A stretch of 64,000 nt of DNA, taken from contig JAJOHG010000073.1 in the NCBI GenBank assembly GCA_021029095.1, positions 62,001-126,000 of the forward strand. Reading direction: 5' to 3'. The notes under the pieces were generated by a model. The model saw only the letters and a program-made list of their open reading frames with translations. It was not told where the DNA came from and did not search any database. Made by a program: the position numbers and the translations under genes. The first letter of the stretch is position 1. Each line of letters starts with the position of its first letter. Below, piece by piece: positions 56,455-64,000 of the stretch. This DNA is from Phellopilus nigrolimitatus (taxonomy: Eukaryota > Basidiomycota > Agaricomycetes > Hymenochaetales > Hymenochaetaceae).

Positions 56455-56760
56455 GCAGAAAGTGGCCATTAGAAGGTTAAGAACAGCTCTTTCCCGTAGA
56501 TACGTTGGCTGAGAGTGTCGATGGGCTAGCTGCTGACCTGTACAAAGAGATGTAGCTTCCCGAGAGGCTTCGAGGCGGGTTGGTGAGACATACCGAAGAG
56601 AAAAGGCCGATGCCAATCCTTTGTTCGTGCCCACCTCTACAAAGCGAAGTGAGTTTTCCCGTCGTAGAGTCAATACGTCCGCATCGTCGCAACAGGCTAA
56701 AACATGCATCATCAACGCCCGCATGACCCAATGGCTACAGTTCTGCTGCGGTGTGAGTCT
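56455..56760 (-). pseudogene. Element E upstream of copy 16
   Basis: Second intron-like segment 56538-56593 (GTATGT to GTACAG, 56 nt). The sequence around it is the most diverged of the six E elements. Confidence 0.4.
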
Positions 56761-57204
56761 GTGGTGGATACTGCTCTCCTACTCTTCGAGATATGAGTGA
56801 ACATCCTTTTCTCACCTGCAATTACAGTATTCGAAGTATCTCGAGAGGCGGATGATCCAAATGGCAAGAGGAAGTTTCAGCCTGATCCGCTGCGCAGCCA
56901 CTTGTCTGCATCAGATGCACGTGACCGCGATGAAATAATTTGAGTCACGGCGCTAGAAATTTAGTCACAGCATATACCTTATTCAATTTCGTGTGGCTCT
57001 CGATGTGCATTTCCCAAAGTCTTCTGTAGATCACTTGTTTGCGACTGGCTTTTACTTTACATGTGCACACCTGTCATGAGGCAGCAAACAAAAGCTTTTA
57101 CTACAAGAAGTTGTGCAAAGGGTAGCGATTAATTATTGAGAAACAGGGTCAAAAGCGAGATGAAGGAGCGAACTTGCGAAGCGCTCGGAATGTGCGTGAA
57201 GGGG
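56761..57204. other. Spacer with orphan module e
   Basis: Promoter-like module at 56838-56930 (CACGTG at 56918-56923, GATCAGGCTGAAACTTCC on the minus strand). The remaining sequence is AT-rich and lies beyond the F-box gene stop. No gene. Confidence 0.45.
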
Positions 57205-58545
57205 CTACCTTCTAGAAAAATAGTCGGGCAAGCGTCTTGAGCCATACTTCAACTTTGCTCCGTCCAAGGCTAGATCAGCTTCTCGGTTTTTGCAGGAGAT
57301 GTCTACGCCTCGGACGTCTGCGAGACGAAGCACATACTGAAAGCGCGCATTGGATACCAGTGTTGCCCATTCCATTCCGTGCAGCTCGACCTTTCGGATC
57401 GACGGAAACATCGACTCTTCTCCTAATAAATATTTGAAATGAGCCTCGATTAGGTGATATCCGAAGATAGGGCCCATCTCATCACTTCGGGACACGTGCA
57501 AGCCAACAAGCCTCAAGTTGCGAAACTCGTGATCTCCTCGTCCAGGCGGCACCAAGAAGCCAGAATAATGCAGCGTCTCTGCATTTGGACAGTACTTCAG
57601 CAGATGCAACAGGGTGTTTAAGCCCATGAACCGGTCCAGCCCGATCTCGAGTGCACGCACTTGCAGGCCCCACACACGCAGGCCGCAGTTGACGAGCGAT
57701 GTTAGCGTCTCCCCAGAGTCGAGCACGAGGCGCCGAAGCGCGGGAAGCTCCAAGGTATAACGATGAACTCTGCCCACGTTGCCTAAAGTGCAAAGGGTGC
57801 CTACACGAAGTGTGTGCACGCGCGGGAGCCGCACGACGGACGTGCGTTGTAGCACGTCTGGCGGCCAGAGGTAGTTCTCTTCGTTGAGCGAGAGCACCTC
57901 GAGTGTCTGTGCGAACCATTCCATGTGTGGCCCCGCCACCGGGCTGTGCTGGTTAAGCATAAGCCCGCTGTTCCACTCGACACACCGGACTGCAGCAAGG
58001 GCGTGGCGAATGTCGCTGTCAAGCTTTTCGTTCGTACAGGGGGCACTGCTCTCTTGATCAGGTTCGAAAAACTCGTCTTGGCCGCGGTGGTATCGGGAAA
58101 GCACGAGGAGGTTCGGGCAGCATTTGATTATGCGGGGTACTTCTTTCCTAGCCCAACCGTGCACTGGACCGGCCGGCCGATAACGCACGAATGGGAGTGC
58201 GATCTTACGCACATACTTTCCGTGTCCAAGGGCAAGAGGACAGTTTTTTCTCGATTGCTCGAACAGATCCGCTAAGGTTTCAGCGCCATGCCGCAGGCGC
58301 ACATCCTCGTACAGAAATTCTCTTGTGTTGTCGCGCCACCACCTACAAACTAAGGCCAGGTTCAGTTTGACGCGTAAAATGTTCACATATTTCCGTTCTG
58401 TCTGATCTTGCGTGATTGAGTCAAAGACAGGAATTGACGTGAGCGTATTGAGATCTCTTGCGGGATTGAACGTGGCCCAGTAGAAAATCTGGAGCCATAA
58501 TTCTGGTGGGAGAAAATAGAAATGCGTCATCAAGAGTGCTAACAT
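57205..58545 (-). CDS. F-box protein with LRR-like C-terminal part
   Basis: A single exon of 446 residues. FLPPELWLQIFYWAT (about 11-25) and LALVCRWWRDNTREFLYED (about 63-81) form an F-box of the type common in Agaricomycetes, with a linker of about 35 residues between its halves. Leucine-rich segments follow (LEVLSLNEENY, LPRVHTLRVGTL, LPALRRLVLDSG, FRNLRLVGLHV, FPSIRKVELHG). Such proteins usually recruit substrates to SCF ubiquitin ligases; no target can be inferred. The ATG at 58545 gives a short leader, and ATG 58530 is also possible. It lies between copies 17 and 16 and has no counterpart in the mirrored left arm. Confidence 0.85.
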   Translation of the reverse strand: MLALLMTHFYFLPPELWLQIFYWATFNPARDLNTLTSIPVFDSITQDQTERKYVNILRVKLNLALVCRWWRDNTREFLYEDVRLRHGAETLADLFEQSRKNCPLALGHGKYVRKIALPFVRYRPAGPVHGWARKEVPRIIKCCPNLLVLSRYHRGQDEFFEPDQESSAPCTNEKLDSDIRHALAAVRCVEWNSGLMLNQHSPVAGPHMEWFAQTLEVLSLNEENYLWPPDVLQRTSVVRLPRVHTLRVGTLCTLGNVGRVHRYTLELPALRRLVLDSGETLTSLVNCGLRVWGLQVRALEIGLDRFMGLNTLLHLLKYCPNAETLHYSGFLVPPGRGDHEFRNLRLVGLHVSRSDEMGPIFGYHLIEAHFKYLLGEESMFPSIRKVELHGMEWATLVSNARFQYVLRLADVRGVDISCKNREADLALDGAKLKYGSRRLPDYFSRR

Positions 58546-59121
58546 TTTCCATGATGCATGAGCTTACCTATACTGCCACGAAAATTGCTGCAGGCTAGGA
58601 GTGTAGCAAAATTGTAGGCACGACGACCAGACGAAGTTGCAAGGTGAAAATGCTTACCTAATAAATAGCAGCAGTGTTACATAATGCAATTAGTCACTGC
58701 CACAAACTCCAGGAGTCAAACCCCCTTGTTCGTCTAATTTCTTCTTGTTCGATAAAGGCTCAGCAGCGTACGACTCCCATACAACATGATAGTACATGCA
58801 GTTCCGATGCTAGAATATGCAATATCCGACAGAAACCGCTGACTCAAATATATACGGTTAAGCCAGCAGCGGGAACAACGTCATGACGGGAACACACGCA
58901 TTTCGGATAGAATAGCCATGTTTAGATCAGGTTTGTTAACAAAAGGAGAAAACAACGAGATATGTACCGACACACGGGAAAGTGGTATGGTAAGTTTACT
59001 TTGCAGTCAGAACGGTCACAGTCGAGAGCGTACACGGAGGGACAGATGGGAATCAAGCAGAACGATCGACAATGCGAAATCAAGACAGAACACAGAAAAA
59101 AACAGAGCAGAAAAGACATGC
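58546..59121 (-). repeat. Spacer with the type-2 downstream block of copy 17
   Basis: From about 58890 to 59121 it matches the 3' flanks of copies 11, 13 and 16 (GAGAAAACAACGAGATATGTACCG and GCAGTCAGAACGGTCACAGTC). The part from 58546 to 58890 is single-copy, probably the F-box gene promoter. Confidence 0.5.
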
Positions 59122-60301
59122 TCAATGCTCGACGGTGAACACGAGCTTCATCCCCGCGCCCTCGCCCTCCGTCGCACAGCGCACGCTGCGCATATCCTCC
59201 ACGACGAAATGCGCGCCGCACCCCTCGATCTTGCTGCGTTCGTGGCTCGTGCACACAGCGATGACGGTCGCGCCGCTCGCGACGCCCGCACGGATCCCCG
59301 ATGGCGAATCCTCAAAGACGACGCAATGCTTTGCGTCGAAGCCGAGGCATGATGCAGCTAGGAGGAACGGGTCTGGCGCGGGCTTTCCCGCCTTGAGCCG
59401 CTTGTCGTCCGCGGTGATGGTCACGGGCGGCGGAGTGATGCCGACACAAGTCATCGCGCCGTAGGCTGAGTAACAGGCGGATGAGTTACGCTTTAAGAAG
59501 ATCAAAAAAGACGGAAGCGAACCGTAGGTCCTAGCACCACTGGTAGCGACGGCGTAGCGCCCGTCAGGTATGCACTCGATCATGTCTTTCACCCCGGGCA
59601 GGATGCGAATCGAGCGATCCACGCTGTCGGCCTCCGTCTCCCACGCGGCCTCGATGTCGGCCTCGACTGGCTCCTTCTGCGCGTCGTTCCCAACGTAGTT
59701 AATATCTGGGGATTCGTCGAATACGGGCACGTCGAAGTTTTCGGGGATGGCGGAGGTGAGCAGGTCTGAGAGGCGAGTCGCGAAGGAGGGGCGTCGCAAA
59801 CCAGTGGAGGGATCGGAGGAAGAAAAGGAGGAGGAGGGCGTGGATGTGGAGTGTGAGCCTCTGTGCGAGAAGGCGGATGTGTCGGATAAAGCCGGTGTCG
59901 ACTCGCCCAAGTCTAAGCCAGCGCGCATAGAGAAGCCGGCCGACGACCCCCCAGAGTTGCGGCGGCGTGCTTCGCGCTTCTGGAACGAGTCGGCAAAGTC
60001 AAGGATGGACTGTTCGAAAGCCTCGACGGCGGCGTCCATCTCATGGGGATTGATTTCCGGACGGTAGAACGCGAGGTTGTCGATGGCGCGCTTGCCGTGC
60101 GTTGCAGCGATGACTTCTGCGGGGTCGAGCCCGAGGTCAACGGCGACGGCGCCCCAGGCAGCCTCGACGGCGGCGATGGAGTCTGTGAGCGTGCCGTCCT
60201 ACGAGAAAGAGTCAGTGTTAGTGAATGGGAGGGGGAGAGGACGAGGGCGGACAGACCATGTCGAAGAGGACGGCGTCGGCGCGGAAGGTGGTCGATGGCA
60301 T
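59122..60301 (-). CDS. HAD phosphatase array copy 17
   Basis: Exons 60301-60257, 60198-59523 and 59465-59122 give 354 residues. The insert is nearly identical to that of copy 13 (RRRNSGGSSAGFSMRAGLDLGES through NYVGNDAQKEPVE). It keeps LDPAEVIAATHGKRA and EINPHEM, DSVDRS, CIPDGRY and SGARTYG (Arg for Lys). AMTCVGI replaces AMTRVGI. The intron 1 acceptor is CGTAG instead of CGCAG. Intron 2 (57 nt) is stop-free, so retention would keep the frame. Confidence 0.92.
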
Positions 60302-60424
60302 AGTGGTAAGAGTTTATTCGGAAAGTATAACGGGTAAAGACTTGGAGGTCGGTGAAGAGACTTGGTAGTAGATGGCAGTTGGAGGTAGAGTTGTGATGCG
60401 GACTCGAGCAGCCAGCAGCACTCC

Positions 60425-60580
60425 TTTATACCCAGCTCGAGGGCGTGTTTGCGTCATTGCACAGAAAGGGCCAAACAATTGCGATTGTTCAGGCGAGTAT
60501 CTCGGAAGGTGGATGCATGGTTTCAAATTACGAAAAGTGGGGGGCGGAGGTCTCAGCTGCATCCGCTGTACAGCCACATG
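60425..60580 (-). promoter_or_regulatory. Promoter module of copy 17
   Basis: CTGTACAG and GAGGTCTCAGCTGCATCCGC near 60547-60575, palindrome ACAATCGCAATTGT at 60475-60488 (minus strand), TATAAA at 60425-60430. Confidence 0.7.
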
Positions 60581-60624
60581 TTGACGTCGTCCAGTAGCAA
60601 CTTGGAGCGTCAAGTGCACTGTGC

Positions 60625-61040
60625 GCTAGGAGATGTAGAAATCGCAGTGATTCAAAGGACGGTAGCGACGAGGTTGACAGTAGCTCTTTCTCATAGTGTC
60701 GTCGCCGACCAAGCAAGTCGATGAGATAGCCTGCAGAAAGAAATGCAGTATTCCGAGACGTCGAAGACCGGAGAGTGAGACATACCGAAGCGAGACTGCC
60801 CAATGACATCCACCAGTTTCGCACCCGCGGGCCCGCTTTCCAAAGCTTTCAAGGTTCGCACAAAGTGCATTCCCGTCCTAGAGTCTGTACTGCTTCGTTA
60901 GCGCAACAGGCTGTAGTAGATATTGTAGAACATGAGATTAGTAAGCTGAATGCAAAGTAGCCAATGTAGCACTCACGTTCATGATGAATAGAACATAACT
61001 CGGGATGTCGTCTGGCTGGCTCTTTCAGGTAAAATCTCCC
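60625..61040 (-). pseudogene. Element E upstream of copy 17
   Basis: Both intron-like segments are present with the same lengths as at copy 13: 60911-60976 (66 nt, GTGAGT to CTACAG) and 60731-60785 (55 nt, GTATGT to CTGCAG). The middle exon has an in-frame TAG relative to the copy-13 reading. Confidence 0.5.
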
Positions 61041-61799
61041 TTCAGCAAATCCGGTACGCACTGCGAACTAAGCACCATCAAGAAAAAAAAGAACTCAGCA
61101 CGCGCAACCATGTCACCCATATACAATTAAGCTCTGTTCTACTAAAAATTAGTAGATTTTCGACTTCAAGACGCTGGCGACGACAACGAAAGCGTTTCCA
61201 AGTAGTAACCCGTCGTAAACGCACGAGAGACGCTCGAGCGCGCATACATGCTGTAAAACACTACGAAAAGTGCTCGAACACCGACTGCTCCAACCACATC
61301 AGGCTTACATAAGCCGTATAGTCTCAACAAGAATTCATAGCGGAGGGCGCTCCCTGCGGCGCCTGTACTCTTCAAAACCCCAGTGGACATCCTCGAGCGC
61401 AACAGTTATAATCCCAGTATCTGAGAAGGGATGATTCAGATGACGAGAGGAGGGAGCGGAAGCTTCAGCCTGATCCGCTGCACGATCAGCACTGCGGAAT
61501 GAACCAGCAGGCACACTTTCGACAGTCACAATCTCTTTTATACGTCGATAGGGATTAGAAAGTCGGTGCTGTAAGAATGTGCTTGGACCATGGCAAGCGG
61601 AATACGGGTGATGGAAAGATGGAGATGGAGATGGAGATAAAGAATAAAAAGACGCCAACATCGATTGCGCATCCCATCCTCAGCGATCATATCAACATGG
61701 TAACACCTCAGTTCTGCATTGCACAGCGCTTCGCGAGCGTTTGGGACGAGCCACACAGAGCACAGGAGTCGCACGTAGCACGTGGTCGCTGGTTAGTTG
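61041..61799 (-). other. Spacer with orphan module f and microsatellite
   Basis: It mirrors 44061-44815 in part. Promoter-like module f at about 61421-61500 (GATCAGGCTGAAGCTTCCGC on the minus strand), a TATAAAAGAG box near 61535-61544, and a GGAGAT microsatellite (61618-61639). No gene. Confidence 0.45.
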
Positions 61800-62080
61800 G
61801 GCGGACGCGATGGCGCGAGGACAAGTTGGTCGGCAGTTATCGATCGCAATAGAAAGAAGTTTAGGGCCGGTCTTGCTGGTTTCACACAGCATCTGATCAC
61901 ACTCCCAAGCACTGGAATCACGCCTGCTCTTCCCTCCCCACAGCACAAGCTTCAAAGTGTTCTCTTATTTCGAGAGCTCTTATCTCGAGAGGAAGTAATA
62001 TCTGTGGCTTTAATTAAAAGTCAATCCTAGTCGAGGAGGGTGTGCTTTACGCTGCTATAGCTGGGTATTTCTACTTGTAC
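61800..62080 (-). repeat. Truncated R repeat in the right arm
   Basis: It contains the TTTAGGGCCGGTC end (61860-61872) and adjoining sequence of the R family. It is shorter than the left-arm counterpart: the polypurine tract is missing. Confidence 0.45.
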
Positions 62081-63170
62081 ATACAGAAGTGATTTACACT
62101 CCGTCTACGCATTACTGTTTTATCTATCTGTGCGTAACTCCGTATTATATGTAGGTACTTTCAAATGGCGCAACCGACGTCCACTTCCTTCGGGACGCCA
62201 ACAGCAAAATAGCTCGCAAGCAATAACATGTGAAAGTACATAGCGAATTCTCAGAGATCAACACACTCGAGTCCAGTGTACCACGTATCGCGAGCTTCCT
62301 GCACCATGCGCTGATAGAGCCCTGCAACCCCGCAGAATCGGTTTGAGCAGACGAATCAAAACAACGGGCGGAACAGCCAGACTGCGAGGAGAAAGGCACA
62401 CGACGCTACTGCCTTGATGTAGTATCGCCCCGATGTACGCGGGGACGCGACGGGCCAGCATATGCGCCTGTGAGTGCAGGAAAGACGACGCAAAGAGAGG
62501 AAAAAGAAGTGCATAGCTAGAAAGCGGAAGAAAAGAGAGAACTAGGCAAACAACCGAATACCTGTGCCCCCACCACCGAGCAGGTCAAAATGTACTCTAA
62601 TCCCTTGAGCACATGCAAACCGTTGAGAGATCAAGCGCATACATATGCCATCATGGATGAACTCGATGCGTGGTCTGAACACTTCTGCCCGACTGTCGAA
62701 GATGTAAGGGACGTGATCGCCAGTAGTCGCGTACAGTGAGTCCGTTTGTCCCGTTGGTGGTGGTGGGCGGTGGGCAAACGCGATAGATGGCAAGATACAG
62801 ACGATCAGTTTATATATGCTCGCTGCTTACTGATATACCCGATCTGTTCGTAACCCCAAAACAGTCTCTGTGCGTTCGCCGAAATTCTAACACGAGGAGC
62901 ATTAGAGAAGTTGAGATGTCTTCACAAGTGCTCCTAATTGGATGGCGATATCTGTGCAATTTCGAAACACTGAAGGAGGGGAGAAACGGGAGAAATTATG
63001 CATTGACAAACAGAAACTGTGGGCCGGGTACAATGATTTTATTTGCAGTTAGAGCGGTCACAGTCTAGAGCGCACATGAATAGTCGGCAAGGGAAAGGTA
63101 ACATGATACAGAGCAAAGCATTCCACGATAGAAGACGACAAGCAAAACACAAAGAAAGGGAAAGAAGCAT
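62081..63170 (-). repeat. Spacer downstream of copy 18, mirrored at 42382-43545
   Basis: It retains a minus-strand frame at 62542-62793 (83 codons; GDHVPYIFDSRAEVFRPR, CAQGIRVHFDLLGGGGTG) that the left arm has lost. It might be an exon of a decayed gene. Family not recognised. Near copy 18 it has GCAGTTAGAGCGGTCACAG and a type-2 downstream block. Confidence 0.45.
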
Positions 63171-64000
63171 TCAAGACTCGACGGTAAACACCAACTTCAT
63201 CCTCTCCCCCTCGCCCTCCGTCACGCAGCGCACCTTCCGCATATCCTCCACGATAAAATGCGCACCACACCCTTCAATCTTACTGCGCTCGTGGCTTGTG
63301 CATACAGCGATGACCGTGGCGCCGCTCGCGACGCCCGCGCGGATCCCCGAAGGCGAGTCCTCGAACACGACGCAACGCTTTGCGTCGAAGCCTAGGCAGG
63401 AAGCGGCGAGGAGAAAAGGATCTGGCGCGGGCTTGCCTGCTTTGAGCCGCTTGTCGTCCGCGGTGATAGTTACGGGCGGCGGGGTGATGCCGACACGGGT
63501 CATCGCTCCGTAGGCTGTGCGAAAGTGCGTCAGTTACGCTGTAAAAAGAAAGGGAAGAGAGAAGATGACATACCATATGTCTTCGCGCCGCTGGTGGCGA
63601 CGGCGTAGCGCCCGTCGGGTATGCAATCGATCATGTCCTTCACACCAGGCAGGATGTGAATCGAGCGGTCGACGGCGTCCTCCTCCGTCTCCCATGCGGC
63701 CTCGATGTCGGTGTCCGTCCGCTTCTCGTCGGCGTGCTTGTCCTCAGCGGACTCGTCGGGTACAGGTGAGCCTTCGGGGAGGGCGGAGGCGAGCATATCT
63801 GAGAGGCGCGTTGCGAAGGAGGGGCGCAGTGCGCCGGTGGTGGTGGAATAATTGGAGGAGGAAGAGGAGGGGAGGGACGGCGTGGAGAAAGAGTCGCTCC
63901 GCGAGGAAACAGATGTGTCGGATAGGGCTGGCGTTGACTCGCCCGAGTCTGAGCCGGCATGCGCAGAGAAGCCCGCCGAAGACTCTCCAGATCTGCGGCG
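63171..64000 (-). CDS. HAD phosphatase array copy 18, cut by the window edge
   Basis: Exon 3 is 63514-63171 and exon 2 starts beyond 64000 and ends at 63574; exon 1 lies outside the window. The protein ends FTVES like copy 12, its mirror partner, and shares the ALPEGSP and AEDKHADEKRTDTDIE linker. In this copy the conserved insert motif reads ALRPS instead of ARRPS, so the first arginine is lost. Motifs II, III and IV are intact. Intron 2 (59 nt) starts GTATGT. Confidence 0.9.

Larger units (their letters stand above)
52479..64000 (-). repeat. Right arm of inverted duplication 2 (copies 15-18)
   Basis: Minus-strand mirror of 41215-49106, with one additional interval (about 54919-59121) holding most of copy 16, its upstream element and the F-box gene. 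It continues past the window edge. Confidence 0.7.

Noticed and set aside
2096..64000. Reading the array as CRISPR-like or bacterial tandem repeats
   Set aside because: Repeat units are 3-kb gene blocks with spliceosomal introns. There are no short direct repeats with spacers.

Overview
The window looks like a nuclear segment from a filamentous basidiomycete, probably an Agaricomycete. The evidence is short spliceosomal introns (53-61 nt, many with a CTAAC branch-like site), GC-rich exons in AT-richer spacers, CACGTG/TATA promoters, and an Agaricomycete-style F-box protein. The species cannot be told from the sequence. I saw no rRNA, tRNA, CRISPR array or complete transposon.

The window is dominated by one amplified gene: 18 copies (17 complete, one cut by the right edge) of a HAD-superfamily sugar-phosphate phosphatase of the DOG1/DOG2/GPP1 type. 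Each complete copy encodes 333-355 residues. Each has the motif-I DxDGT signature, a TS motif II, a GKP lysine and an FED motif IV. An extra Ser/Thr/Pro-rich segment of about 110 residues sits in the cap region. Copies 1-3 (2096-8591) are on the minus strand, 4-14 (10418-49106) on the plus strand, and 15-18 (52479-64000) on the minus strand. The array therefore has two large inverted duplications, with centres near 9.5 kb and 50.8 kb.

Each unit carries a shared promoter module: CACGTG or a CTGTACAG variant, a GAGACCTCCGTTGCTTCCGCTCC-like stretch, a 14-bp palindrome ACAATCGCAATTGT, and TATAAAGGAG. Each also has a downstream block and a decayed upstream block. Three 2-kb repeats (R1-R3) separate copies 6/7, 7/8 and 8/9. 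A different intron-bearing relic (element E) lies upstream of copies 12-17.

Non-array genes are few: a four-exon DsbA/FrnE-like thioredoxin-fold oxidoreductase at the centre of the right palindrome (50201-51357), an F-box/LRR-like gene (57205-58545) between copies 16 and 17, and a broken Nudix ADP-sugar pyrophosphatase gene (31482-32010) cut by an array unit junction. Region 1-995 lies outside the array and holds no gene I can support.

Standout observations are the size and mosaic structure of the phosphatase array, the conserved RRPS-containing segment inside an otherwise variable insert, precise absence of intron 1 (which splits the catalytic motif) in copies 3 and 4, a chimeric copy 13 whose junction explains the missing F-box gene in the left arm, and orphan promoter modules without genes.
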